From Straminergon stramineum (Eukaryota > Streptophyta > Bryopsida > Hypnales > Calliergonaceae): 64,000 nt of DNA. Below, one piece after another: positions 49,367-62,900 of the stretch (the first letter of the stretch is position 1; the number at the start of each line of letters is the position of its first letter). The notes beneath the pieces were generated by a model, which worked only from the letters and a program-made list of their open reading frames with translations, ran no database searches and had not been told where the DNA came from. Location: assembly GCA_963920665.1 (NCBI GenBank), contig OY987264.1, positions 29,802,906 to 29,866,905 of the forward strand, given 5' to 3'. A program made the translations under genes and the position numbers.

Positions 49367-49830
49367 GCCCAAAAATGTGCATATCCCATACATGTAAACT
49401 TCAGTTTTGGTGGTATAAGGGTTGCTATGCATTCCTTGCAATTTTTTAAGAGATCTTGGAACACGTGCATTATGTATTTTGAGCTTGGTATCAAAGATTC
49501 ATACAATGAACATTATTCCTCAAAGGATGTGGCCCCCGACAATGAAGGTAGACACCAAATTGTTGTGATTATTGGACCAATAGGTGTATTCTTTTGTTTC
49601 TAGCTTTTAGATGTGTAAGGTTAAAGGGTGGTTTACATCAAAACACAGGAAAAGTTCACGGAAATTTTGAATATTGGTTGATTATTGGGTTGAAGTACAA
49701 GTTGGTTTTATGGTTAAGCCTAGGCTCATGCCATTTTCTACACATGAGAAGTCTCCTTGGAATCCTTTATATCTAAAAAAACAATGTTTCTTAATTTCTA
49801 AGTGCATGTTTTTTCCCACTTGTTTTGGAT

Positions 49831-50530
49831 AGGCCTAATGGAATTCCAGAGGACTCTAGTAAATTAAATTTGACTTATGTCAATTATAGCTATTAGAAAA
49901 CTATCAATGCTGTCTTTTCACGAGGCCCAATGGAATTTGGGAGGACCATGACATATCAAATCTAGCAGCTACTAATATTGTCTATTTTATGACTATTAAT
50001 ATTGTCTTTTAGCTAGGCCCAATGGGAGTTGGGAGGACCATGAAAAATCAAATCTAGCATCCACCAATACTCTCTATTTTACAACTATCAATATTGTCTT
50101 TTAGGTAGGCTCACTAGAATTGGGGGGAACCATAACATATCAAATCTCATTGTTGTAATATTGATTATTTAACTACTATGAATATTGTCTTTCTGTAGTC
50201 CTAATAGATTTACGGAAGACCATGACAAATTACATCTAGCAGTTGTTGATTATGTCTATTTCACAACTTACTGCCCATACAATTGTCCATATTGTGTATT
50301 CAATTGATCTTGAAATCCACATTTTCACTAGTTTTAGGTAGGCCAAATGGAATTCCTAGGGACTAGGACATATCAAATCTTGCGACAATCAATATTGTCT
50401 GTTTTACAATTGTCTATATTTTCTATTCAATTGATCTGGAGATTTATGTTCCCACTTGATTTAGGTAGGCCAAATGGAATTCTAGGAGAGTAAGCTAAAA
50501 AATATCAAATCTTACAACTCTTGATTTTGT
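49831..50530. repeat. Degenerate tandem array, unit about 91 bp
   Basis: AGGCCCAATGGAATT-like phrases recur at 49831, 49923, 50015, 50107 and 50197 (spacing 90-92 bp) and, less regularly, at about 50340 and 50467. Shared following words are GGACCATGACATATCAAATCT, CAATATTGTCTATTTTA and CAACTAT. The last copies are spaced by 127-143 bp. No coding sequence. Confidence 0.85.
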
Positions 50531-52250
50531 CTATTTGGTTTATCTTAAGATCCTTGCTATAGGATCCATAAACAAATAAATTTAGCATTTTGATATGGTC
50601 TCTTGGATTTGCATAAAGACAATACAAAGAACCACCATTGTTGGTTTTGTATTAAGATTCCACTTTCCATCATCACAATAAAGCAAACATGATGTTGGTG
50701 CATAGGAATGGTCTTATGCTTTGATTTTGGTGTAAAACATTCCTAAGCTATTGTCTCTTTATGCCTTTAGTATTGAGATTTGATAATATAGATTAATGCA
50801 TTCTATCCTTTGAATATTTAGTACCCTAGTCAAAAGATTGTTTTCCCTACTAAGAAAGGGTTCTATCCCCCTTCCCCTTTTCCAATGCAAAGAATGGGAG
50901 GGTGGTAGTAGTTATTTTGGTAAGACATTGAAAACATCAATATCATTCTATATGATGGATTTGATTATGACACATTTCTAAATCGCAACAATTTAACTAC
51001 CTCCAAACCAATTTGATTCTTCGACCCCTTCTTTGATATTCTATCTATCATCCTTACAACTCTATATAATAGCATGCACGGATTTCTCCTTCAAAGACCA
51101 TGATGGTCTCATATACCAATTGAATTTATATTTCTTGGGTGTACCTCTAATTCTTCTTAAAAAGTAATTTGTGGATGAAACTAGGCCCAATCTTCTTGAA
51201 GAAAGGAAAAATTCCAATACTTGAATCCTTATACTCCATCAATATCTCCAATTGATTTGTTCAAGTAGAATCTAATAATAGAAAAAGGAGGATGCTTAAT
51301 TACCTTGTTAAACAATACTATAATCTTCCAAATGACTTAATGTTGTAAGGATGCTATGGACTTGAATGGTTTGATGGATGACTTCACCATTAATTGTAGA
51401 AACAAAGAATGCACCTATAGGTCCAATAAGGTGAATTGCCTTATTCTAAGACAAATAGGAGCAAACTTGTCCATTATAGGCAAAATTATAGTAGTGGTGT
51501 ACATTTAATTACTTGAATGTATGCTACTTACATAATTTTGCTCACAATGGGCTTGCTCGAATTTGACCTAGAATGGACAATAGTTTACATTAATTGGAGT
51601 CTTTTAGTAACTAACTTGCTCATGGAGGGGCCACATCCTTCCATGGTTAAACGCATAATTAAACCCTACTCCATAAACCATTAAGAAAACTACACCTAAT
51701 TTCAATTGCTTTCTACAACTACCACTCGAAATTCTTGCCTAAAATATAATCCCACTATCCATGAGAGACTATAGTTAGCTTTAGAAACACTTATTTTCAA
51801 CACTTTGAAAATTTGTAGTTCATTCACACTTACAATGTCCAAAAAATGCATTCATAGAGAATTTAGAATCCCTTGTTGACTACCAATGAGATGCTACAAA
51901 AAGTTTTCAAAATAATAATAGAAACTATGTTGAATTTCTTATTTGTGCTATTTTGGATGTAGTTACCTTAAATTCAAGATTTGCTAATGTAGAATCTAGT
52001 GATAGAAAAGGAAGACACTGAATCCCTTGAATATCTATACCTTAAATGAGATTGTTTGTTGATTTAGCTTGTTTGCTAGTTATGGTGAGATCCTTTGGAT
52101 TGGGCATCCCCCATTTGCATTCTTGGTACCCTTAGAAAGCTCTCTACAAAGTGTGATGTATGGACTTTCTTTTGTGTCATTTGAAAGTCATGAATTTTTG
52201 AGTTAAAAATAAGTTTTAAAAAACTATTTTTACTTTTATTTTGGTTGTGG
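50531..52250. other. AT-rich gene-free intergenic DNA
   Basis: No gene, RNA gene or ordered repeat seen. It ends where GC content rises sharply near 52.25 kb, at the promoter region of the ABC1-family gene. Confidence 0.5.
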
Positions 52251-52747
52251 CAACGGCACTAGCATAGAGTGAATCATGATCTTCCAAATGGCTTAACGAT
52301 GCAGCGTTGGACAAAACTGTACTGGAAGGTCCACGTCACCTGCCCATCACTGTAATCTCCCACACATCCAAAACCCGGATACCATCACAAGATCCGGGTA
52401 CCCGTCGAGCTCCTATCCCCCCTCCCGGTCCTCATCCCGGGTATGACCCCATCGTGGCGCCCCCTCTGACGTCCTCTCTGTCAATGAGAGAGTTCGGCAG
52501 CTGGCCCGAACCCGCCGGGAATCGGGCTCCTCGTCCTCCTCCTCCCTCGCCCCACGATTCCTTCACCACCATCCACGATTCTTCTGTTTCTGTTTTCGCA
52601 TTCCTCCCATGGAGATTCACGACTCCTCGGTTTACTGTTTTCGCAGTAGCGGACTGCGATCTTGCTCTCTCGTAGCCCCAGGAGCTGAGGTCCGGAGGGG
52701 CCGCACCATGGAGCTTCTCGGTTTGTGAGACATTCCTTGTGTCAGTA
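52250..52747 (+). promoter_or_regulatory. Promoter and 5' UTR of the ABC1-kinase gene
   Basis: A sharp rise in GC content marks the promoter and leader. A short upstream ORF of six codons starts in a good context at 52708 (CACCATGGAG) and stops at 52726-52728, about 20 nt before the main start. The long frame 52307-52675 is Pro-rich and reflects base composition, not a gene. Confidence 0.5.
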
Positions 52748-55700
52748 ATGGCGGGGGCTCGGATCTTGGACTGCTGGCGTCGCCAGATTCAGCAGCATTT
52801 TCGTTGGTAAGGGCGTCAGTCTTTTCTTGGAGTTGGGGTTTAGGCGGCATTGAGTTGTTTGGGTTTTTGGATTCAATCGGGATTCGAATTATTGGATCTT
52901 GGGATTTTTGGACTTCGGGTGTGGGTGTTATTTGAATTGTTGGGATTTAGGGTGTAGGTGTCGTTCGGATAGTTCAATTTTGGGGCTTAGGGGGTGGGGT
53001 GGGGTGGGATTCGAATTGTTCAAATTTGGGGGGTTTAGGTTTCGGGCGTCATTCGGATTGTTCGATTTGGGGTTTTAGGGTTTAGGCGTCATTGGAATGT
53101 TCAAATTTTTGGATATGAGGTGTAAACGTCTCTCGATTTTCTCAATTTTTGGGATTCTGGGTTTGTGTGTCTTCCGGAAGGTTCAATTTTTTTGGATTTA
53201 GGGTTTGGGTGTTTCGGATTGTTCGGTTTTGGGGCTTAGCGATTTGGCGTCATTCCCACTGTCGTTTTTTTCCCTTCGATATTTGAATCTCTGGGATTCA
53301 TTCACTTTATTCACTTTACAGGCTTTTCCCCCAGATTTTTGAAGATCTCTCTATATATTCCGTCTTTGGGATATTCTGCATGTTCTTTTAAAATTTATAT
53401 CGTTTGGTGTTGGTCTTGATAGCCCTTCTGGCGATGGAGTGGCCATTGCACCCCTCGGCATGCCTTTCTTCCGCAACCAAGGCAAAATAATGGTTGTAAT
53501 GAGTACTGGTTTCCTAAGACCATTGCTAAAACCTACCAATTCTGCTGTATGGCAACCGATTGCTCAACACTCCAAAAATATTGCCAGTATTCAAGCACAT
53601 GGGTACTCCTCAATCTCGAGAACTTCATGGATGTATACCACATCTTCTACTCTCCGTAACAAAACTCTCCACTGTAGAGTCAAAGAATTGCAACGTGAAG
53701 TGCTGCACGAGTTCAAGCAACTGTTGAAGTCCACCAGTGTGGACTTGCGAGCACTTAGACTTGACAGTCAGATGACTTGGCAGCATCGTTACCCTGGCGT
53801 CTTTCTCCATCGTTCCCTTCGGAAACTGGCCACAGTTGCTAGCCTTGCCTGTGCACGTTCCCAAGTGATCCCTCGCATCATTGCCGTCGTTCTCGGCGAG
53901 GCTACTTTAGCTCACCAAAGTGCTGCATCAGGAGGCGACTCTTTCCCAGTTCGTTTAGAATCCAATCAACCTCATCATCCTGCTTACATTCTTTCGTTTC
54001 TATTCTCTTTGGTGGAGTTTGTCATACTAGTCATCCGTGCTACCTATCTAGCAGTTTTGTTTACCCCTGCAGTCATTTTAGCACCGTTTGCTGATTCTCT
54101 TGGAGTCAGGTTCCGAAAGAGGTGGATCTCGTTAGTGCACTTCTCCCTGGAGAATGCAGGTGCTGCGTTTATTAAGTGGGGGCAGTGGGCAGCTGCACGA
54201 CCTGACTTGTTTCCACGAGATCTTTGTGCGCAGCTCTCGACGCTGCACAGTAAAGCCCCTGCTCACAAATTCTCTAAAACGAAGCAGATTGTTGAAGGGG
54301 CGTTTGGCAGGAAGATTGATGAGATTTTCGAGGATTTTGAAGAAGAGCCGGTGGCGTCTGGGAGTATTGCTCAAATTCACAGGGCGGTTTTACGGTACCG
54401 GTATCCTGGACAAATTTCGAAACCCATGGTGGTGGCAGTGAAGGTGCGGCATCCGGGGGTGAGCTCGATCATAAGAAGGGATTTCATTATCATCAATTGG
54501 TGTGCGAAAGTGTCCAATTTGATTCCGGGTCTGGCTTGGCTGAGGCTTGACGAGAGTATACAACAATTTGCAGTCTTCATGTTGACACAGGTACGCCGGG
54601 TGCCTGCAAAGCATATGAATAGTAGTTGCTTGCTTAGTGCTATTATAATTCATAAGGATTGAGCAAAAACAGTGACGAATTTTTATTTTCTGGAAGATTT
54701 TTTTCCTGCTCATCATCACAAATACTGGAAGGTTTGCTTTCAAGAGAGTCGGTTACTTTTGCCTAGCTCCGCGATACACGCGTCACAGAAATGGACATTT
54801 TCAGCATTCTAATAACGTAGTGTAACCGCTAAAGGACCAAGGATTCTCGGTTTCAGAATGAGCAGTTCGATTGATCGTATTGCGATGATATCATTTAAAT
54901 GGGGTTAAGTTATATATCTTTAGAATGTACGAAGAACATGGCATTTGTTGATGCGAAAACGAAAGAAAATTGAACAAATGAAATTCCGTGTATGACTTAC
55001 TCAAATCTGCTGAAGAAACATGACGTCCAATTTGGGGGGTAAACTAGTCTGCTGGATTTGAGTTGGAACAGTCTTCACATGCTAGAACTTGCACCTGTGA
55101 TGGTTCGCCCTTTCTGGTAATTGTTGACTGGAGGATTGGTATGGCAGGTTGATTTGGCAAGGGAAGCTGCTCACCTAAGTCGTTTCATTTACAACTTTCG
55201 CAGATGGAAGGACGTTTCGTTTCCGAAGCCGTTGTATCCTTTGGTACATCCCGCCGTTTTGGTGGAGACTTTTGAGCAAGGAGAGAGTGTAGCACGATTT
55301 GTGGACATGCGTGGTAAAAATCGTCTGAACAGCGCTCTGGCATCAATCGGAACTCATACATTGTTAAAGATGCTCCTTGTAAGGCATTACCTGTCCCTTT
55401 GCACTTGAGCTCCTGTTTTCGAAAACGTCTTTCCATCAAAGCTCCAAATTGTGTTCTGTTGTATGGATTTCAGGTTGGCTTTGTTTATAGTTTCCTGCTG
55501 TCTTGTCAGGTGGATAACTTCGTTCACGCCGATCTACATCCTGGCAACATCTTGGTGCGTATGGAACCTGGAGCTCCCAACAAGCAGCTGTTTCAGTCTC
55601 GCCCTCATGTCGTTTTGCTGGATGTGGGGATGACTGCAGAGCTGAACGTTCAGGATAGGTCTACCTTGTTGGATTTCTTCAAAGCAATTGCTCAGAATGA

Positions 55701-56999
55701 TGGCAGGTCAGCGGCTGAGTGTACACTCAAATTTTCACGGGCCCAGAGTTGTCCAGACCCAGGAGCCTTTATTGACGTAAGTTGACGCTATCACGCTCGA
55801 ATGTCAATTGCAGATTTAATGTATTATGGTCTTTTCGTTTCATGTACCTGCAGACCTTCATTTTTGGTATTCCTGATTCTCTTCTTTTCAGTACTTTATC
55901 GGGGACTACAGTTTCTGGTTCTCTCTTTTATTACTCTTTTATAGGGGAACTTTTGTTTCCTTTTGGTACCGATCTCCTCGTAGTCCACGAAGAATATTGA
56001 TAGGGTTAATACTAGCTTACTAGTTACAGTTTCTTCGAAAGCTCTTCTCCTGTGAATCATCATTTGAATCTTTGAAGGTACGCTGAGCGTTCCGGTGTGA
56101 ATATTCGGTTGAATGCCACGTGATATCATTCGTTCCCCGCTTTATTTTAGAAGTTTGAGTCAATATGTTCTCTCTTGAAGCATTTCTGACATAGTTGGGT
56201 TGACATTTGTGGGTGGTTGCAACAGGAAGTAGAGAAGGTTTTTCAGTTTTGGGACACAGAGGAAGGGGATTCTTTGCATGCAGGGCAGTGCATGCAAGAG
56301 TTACTGGAGCAAGTCCGGCGTCACAGAGTGAACATAGATGGTGACGTATGTACTGTTATGGTGACCACCCTTGTTCTCGAGGTAAGTTTATTCAAATACT
56401 TGTTTTCATGTTCGTCATGCCTACAGTTGCCCTGTGTCGTGTGTGTACAGTCAATTTTGTATTACTGTTTTGGGCTCAAATATTGATTCCTGCGAAATAT
56501 TGCAATTTTATTTTCCTAAAATCTACATTGGGTATTATCTAATACGTGCTACAGAAACAGAATTCCTCCTTCTTGAGTCCCTCATTTAATTGTTCCGCTC
56601 AATGTTCATGACATTTACAAAGCCATTTGTCCATATCCTGATGCCTATATTTTACAAAATCACGCTCGTTTGTACTCTTTTTCCTATTCAATTCCACTAC
56701 ATATATAACAAATCATGTCAGGATGGATTCTCAAGAGAGTCGACTTTTTTTTTTAACATTCAACTAGAGGATTCTCGAGTTTACTTTCTCTAATTTGTAA
56801 TGTGCTACAAACAATAATGCTTTTGTTCTCTCGGAAGTTGATTTTGAATGATTGACCAGCTTTTAAAATCGTTGTTCAGGGCTGGCAGCGAAAATTGGAC
56901 CCTGAGTTTAACATCATGGATACCCTGCGTCAACTGCTTTTCAAAGCGGATTGGATCAAGACATTGTCCTACACAATGGAAGGAGTCATGGCGCCTTGA
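52748..56999 (+). CDS. ABC1/UbiB-family atypical kinase, ADCK2-like
   Basis: ABC1/ADCK proteins are atypical kinase-fold ATPases; ADCK2-type members are mitochondrial and linked to coenzyme Q and lipid metabolism. Exons 52748-52806, 53423-54590, 55148-55378, 55510-55776, 56226-56381 and 56880-56999 keep frame and give 666 residues. The first exon encodes MAGARILDCWRRQIQQHFR, an Arg-rich start suiting a mitochondrial presequence. A hydrophobic segment lies at about 207-240. Family motifs follow: the KxGQ motif (IKWGQ, K271 to Q274), GSIAQIH (about 333), VAVKV with the predicted ATP-binding Lys about 360, LVETFEQGE, VHADLHPGN (492-499, catalytic loop) and LLDVG (Asp 524, metal binding; V replaces the F of DFG). 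Exon 4 has an alternative acceptor 36 bp upstream. If exon 1 is not used, translation could start at 53460. No inactivating change is seen. Confidence 0.92.
52850..53260. repeat. Degenerate telomere-like tandem repeat in intron 1
   Basis: Intron 1 of the ABC1-kinase gene is built of roughly seven diverged units of about 50-60 bp. Each has the plan G.CGTCATTCGGATTGTTCAATTTTTGGGATTTAGGG, here given as consensus words. Several contain TTTAGGG, the plant telomere unit, once as TTTTAGGGTTTAGG. The tract is strongly G/T-rich on the coding strand and lies directly downstream of the first donor. Confidence 0.75.
54820..54908. repeat. TTAA-family terminus in ABC1-gene intron 2
   Basis: GTAACCGCTAAAGGACCAAGG starts near 54822 and matches the left terminus of the TTAA family (TAACC.CTAAAGGACCA). 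A GGGGTTAA at 54901-54908 could be the right terminus of a heavily shortened copy. It lies in intron 2 of the ABC1-kinase gene. Confidence 0.35.
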
Positions 57000-59900
57000 T
57001 GCCTTGATGTGAAAAGCAAGAGCAAACAATTTTGTAGGCCTTTTCATTTGGGTCCTTGTATGTAATAATTGATCTTGATCTGTTTCATAATGGAGTATGG
57101 TGTTGTTTCTGGCTGTGCATAAACCAGGGTACTATTTCGATGTATTTCCAAAGGATCTCGTAATTTTTGATACATCGTGATTCTGGGATGGATTCAATTG
57201 CCCAGGGTTTATTTTTCTTTCACCATAACTTACAACTTCACTGGAGTTATTGCTTTTCTGTTGACACCTGTAGAACTTGGATCATGAGCTGGTTTCTGGA
57301 TCAGTAATCGCTGGACTGGGTTCCCGAAGTAGTGCAAAGCCCTGGTGTAATACGGAAATTGCTCAATTATGATTTAACCTATTCGTGTGTGTGACCCTAA
57401 AACAATTGAGAAGATGTTTTGTGTCCTTTGGACGATTTCAAGGAAGACCTCAAGGATGCGAAAAAATATTTTTCCATCCACATTTGGAGGGGGGTTGTTT
57501 GAATCCAATTTCAATGAAAAATGTTGTATATTGTTGTATATGAAAAATTTTGATATTTTTTCGACTTTCTTATAAGAGATATTGGTAAATCTGTGGATCT
57601 CCTTGTAGTGTATTTTTTGGATTTCTTCCATTTGCTCCTTTCTTTGGGTCTAAATGTAAGCCAACTATTGAAATGAAGCTTATCAAGTCTAGTTTCTACT
57701 CCAATTTGAATCTTGAAAAATTCCTAAATTTCAATATTTTGTTGTATTTTGAACTTTGAACAATAGAGTGCTAATTTTCTAATTTCAGAAGACATAGTTA
57801 AAGAATTTGCACCATAGTGCTTTGCACTATCATGTACACCTGTGGGAATAAATTTTAAGCCTAATTTGTATTTGATATGAATTTTTTTCACTTCTATCTG
57901 AAAACTTACAATAATTTCAAATATTCACCAAAAAACCTAAAAATTTACAACTTATAGGAGACATATAAATTACATCTCAAAAAAATAAATGAATTTTTTT
58001 TTTGTTCATATAGATGAAGAATGGAAGAATATGAAGACAAGAGCTACAATGCTTGAAAAGTAGTTTATTGGCTAGTCCTTTCAAGGTTAAAATATAGCCT
58101 TCTTTTGTAATTATTGTGATTAAATTCAAGTTATTAATGTATTGGGATAAAAATGTAGGCAAAAATGTGCAAAAAATTTTAAAAATATATTTAAATGCTA
58201 GAAGTGAATAGAGATTAAGGAACTTTAACTCTTAAGGCCTCGGTTGTTGGTGCATAAACTAGATGTCTTATTGAACATGCCCTCATTAACTTTTGTGGGT
58301 TTCAAATTTAAAGAATAATCAATTTTACCATGTTGTACTTGAAAAGTCTCTAGTGTAATCAAGTCTAGAAAAAATGATTGAATGTGTTCGTAGCAATTTG
58401 GTGCTTGAAATTGGAAACTACTTCCCCAAAGATCTCATTAAAATTGGTATTTTTCTTCAAAGGAAATATACAAGTGGAGGCTTTAATTCAAGATTGATAG
58501 TTAAAAACTAAAGCTTGAAAAATATTTCCCAACATAAATTGAATGGCCCTCTCATATTAGGGGCGAAAAGAGGAACCCTAACAAAGGTCTAAAATGTTAT
58601 GGAAGTGGTTAAGTTTTTTTCATAAATAATAATTATTATGATTCAATAAAGGAGTCTCGAGATCCATGTAGGAACCATTAGATTAATGTGTTAAAATCTT
58701 ATTATTTGATTCAGTTTTTTCATAATTTACTTTTGGCCAACAACCTCAAATTTTGCAAGGTCATGAGTTGTATTGATTTTATAATATAATTCTACCACAA
58801 AAATCTTTAAGATTTTAACTTGAAAATTTTAATTTCAGTGGAAAAGGTGTCATCCAAAAGTCATCATCATGTTTGTCAACATCAAATACTATAAGAAACT
58901 CGTGGCTATTTTTTTGGATGTTTAACTATGGATACGGATGTTTAACGAAACATTAAGATGTTAGAGTGAGGATGGCCCCAAAAGGTAGATTTTCATGGAT
59001 GTTGTGTAGAACATTGGTAAATTATTGTAAAAACAAGTAGATGCTATCATTGACGTTGATGTCTTATTTGACATGAACACAAACATTGCGATGTTTTTTG
59101 GAACATCCAAATAAAATCATACTGCCACATCAACGAGCAAACAAATTTTGATTGTGGGTAAGTAGAAGAAAGTGACTATGGGCTACGTTAAAATATTCAC
59201 CAAACGTAAAACATAGAAGAAGGGCATCTACATAGCATGCTTTGCAAAAAAAAGAAAATGGATGGATGTACACCATGGATGAGAAGAGAATTTCTTTATA
59301 TAAATGGGGTAGTAAGAAGTAAAACAACCAGTGCACAATATGTAAAATAATTTTTTTGTTCAAAGTAGAATTCCTAAAACAATGTCCAAATGTCCAATGA
59401 TCAAGTTCTCATCTTCAAACTATCCCATATTTTTTGAAGGTTCATGATGGAAAATGGATCTCATTATTAAAATGACCTCTCCACCCTTCATCCTCACTAA
59501 ATGTCAATGAAATGACTCCTTCAATTTGCTACCAAAAATTATCTTGATCAAGTAGGTGGCCTTTGGACTTTTGGGCTAACACTAGATATTATCTTCATTT
59601 ACAACAGCTTGGTCATTTAATTCGTCTTCAATTCAACAATTTATCTTGTTCATTTTTTTTTAATTCTTTTAAAATAATTATTTTTTGTTGACCCTGCCCT
59701 ATGGGTACAATATGTACAAATTGTATTATTGTGTCTTAAAAGTGTGTTAACTAGGGATGCCATGTCATCTTCATTTGGGGTGGTCCATGATATGGCATTT
59801 GACACAATAGTGGAAAAAATGATGTCATGGACATTTGATACAAAATTACTTTTTCTATTGCTACGTCAAGTGCAATGTCATGGATGGGCTAGATGAAGAA

Positions 59901-62900
59901 AATCCCACATAACTTTCCTCACTTGCACGGCACTAAGGTGGTAGCTACATGGCAAGATTTCAACACCCTCAAAACCTATGTTTTGTAAATATTAGCTCAA
60001 AAACATCTATACATAAGAGCACTTTATTTGCGATTTTGGAAGTTTTGGTCATGTCAATCTTGACGCAATTTTTTGGACATCTATCCTTACAAGTGTAGGC
60101 ATTTGAAACAACATCCATAATGAAACAAAAGTTGTAAGAAAAATGATCCATAGATGATCCATAAAGGATCCATAAAAATGATCCATAAAGGACAAAAGTA
60201 GTCCAAATTTCCAAAATTGTAGAGATGTATTATAGAATAAATCTTAGAATAATAATTTTTTGATGGAAATGACAAAAAAAGTTGTACAACAATGATCCAA
60301 TGATCACATCTACAAAATTAGATAAACTATTGTACTAACCAATATTTTACAATAAAATTCAAATTTTAATTTAATTTCTAAAATTGACAATAGATTGAAT
60401 ATTTTTATTTTTCAAATTATTTTTTATACTTTGAAGTTCAAAGTCTAGTGATTATTTATGATTTTTATTGTACTTATTACTCAAGTCATTTTTTAAGGGT
60501 TATTTTTTAAATTGAAAAGTTTGATTTTGAGTCCATATGTACTTACACCCCTTAAACTACCATATAGAAAATCTCTAAAGGAAAGTTGTAAAAATCTATA
60601 TCATACAAATGTAAAAGGACTAATCCTAGAAACTACAAGGTGTTTAGATGAATGGAAAAACAAAGACTATATGTATTAGAAACATGTTTGTGTTCTTTAA
60701 TTGTGTAAAATTGGAACATCTAGGCCTTTAGAGGTGAGATGTTTAAGTTTCCCAAAATAGATATGAGTAGGAAATATTTATTGCTAAATTTTTTTCCATT
60801 TTTTATCAATATATCTTCACAATATAGTAATCTTTCTTTACAAAATGATATAAACATTTGATCTACACTACGATCATATTTCACCTTTATATAGAGATAT
60901 GAATTTATAAGTATATTCACACATTACAATATTTTCAAATCTTTAAGAATAAAATATTTTTTTAGTACATATAGAGGACCTAAGATATTAGTAGTGAAAA
61001 ACAAAAGACAATGAATATTATTCATATATAGTAGCAAAATTGAGTATACGATATGAAAATATTGAGTTTCAATAAATGATTGGCCATAGGCTCATTCGTA
61101 CGGCATTAATGTTTATAAACTTACATCAAATATGGTGAAAAGTTTAAACAAACTCACACTTATCAAAGGTAAATCAAATAAAAATTTATTTTGTTATTTT
61201 AAAATCCCAGAGTGTGATATATGATTCAAAAGAGGGTTGTTGGAAATAAATAACATATACTTTGATAAATATCTCAATCTTCAATAGAAGTAGTTGAAAA
61301 ATCTCAATCTTCCACATTGCATTTTACTTTGATGCTGTCTATTTGAACATGTTTAGTAATTTACTATAGAAAAATCCTTCATCACTAAACTAAATATTCC
61401 CTTGTAAATTCAAAATTTCAATCAAATTAAGTAAAAGAGGTTTACAAAAAATCATCATGATGGGAAGATGAAAAATTCATTTTTTCATCATTTGTGTTGT
61501 GTAGTTCTACCTGCATTTTTAGAAATGCATGTATTTAATGATTTGGTAAAATGATTTTAGCATATAAGATTAACTAGTAGTACAATTGTTGGAACATTTG
61601 CAACAACAAACCATTGCAAAAGAAAACATAGTATTTCCTTTAATTTGCTAAAAATTAAATTTTAAGCTCTAAAGTACTTCCAATATTTGGATGAATATGT
61701 GAAGAATGATAACATGGCCATCCATTTGGTTGAGAATGTAGCACTATGCACTTCATATTAAAATTGTAATCTTACAAGCTATAATCTTTAATTCAATGCG
61801 ACATAGTAGTTGTATATATATGTATATATATATTCAAAGCGGTTGGAATAGATTTTCAAGTTTTTGTAAAACCATCTCAAAAACTATATCATTTTAATTT
61901 TACAAATATAACATAACACAATCTACTCTTTAATTTTGTCCTCAAGTTGAAAATTTCATAACCTTGTCTATTTATTTCATTTAAATATATAGGATTTAGA
62001 AAAAACAGCTCATAAATACGTCACCAATGATTTCTAAAAACAAATATATTAAAAAAAACTCAAAGATAACAATAAGGATAAATATTCATTCATAATTACA
62101 AACCAACAAATAATTATTGTATTTTTATAATAGTGATACTATTAGAAATATATAAATAGGTATCAAGTATGATGATAAAAACTTCAAGTATTTGTATAAA
62201 GAATGTTTTTGGAAATATTTAAATCATAGAAACAACAATCACAATCACAATTTTTTAAAATTTTAATTAAATGGCATTTGTCTTTTAATTCATAATTATT
62301 TGAGATGCATTTTGACTTCTTTTTCATATAGTAATGAGAAAATGAATTTCAGTAGGTAACTAGATTCAATAGAAAAAATTAAGGAAAAAATTAAGCATTT
62401 ATGAATTGAATATAGACTATCAATGAAAATATTCTTTTTATTTGTTTGGTTTCATGATTAGAGATGTATGTGCTATTTTCTTCAATTTAATCATATTTGA
62501 ATTTTTCAAAAAATCATAAAATATATCTTTATTAAGCTGTAAAAAAATTATGAAAAACCTTACCATCAATTTTTTGTAACTTAATATATGTCTTGATTTT
62601 GGTAAATTTGGTTGTTCATACAATGTTTCAAAATACAATTTTGAAGCAAAGCTTAATAACCTTTCAAAACATCCTCAACATCCTCACCTATATTGGAAGA
62701 AATATTTCTATATACTATTAAATTAGATTTATAAAGTATCAAGAAAATTATTTCAGAAGTTTAAAATTTTGATAATTCATCTTTCCATACGAAACTTACT
62801 TAAAAATATATTTAATCGCTTATAAAATCTTTGAATCTCTTTGAGATTCTAGAATATTTTCAATGGGCATTGCTAATATATCATGTACTCGTACTTTGCA

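Noticed and set aside
47880..50530. Regularly spaced repeats considered as a CRISPR array
   Set aside because: The units are contiguous degenerate tandem repeats without unique spacers, in a plant nuclear context.
52307..52675. 122-residue Pro-rich frame upstream of the ABC1-kinase gene
   Set aside because: Composition-driven; it has no recognisable domain and overlaps the expected leader.
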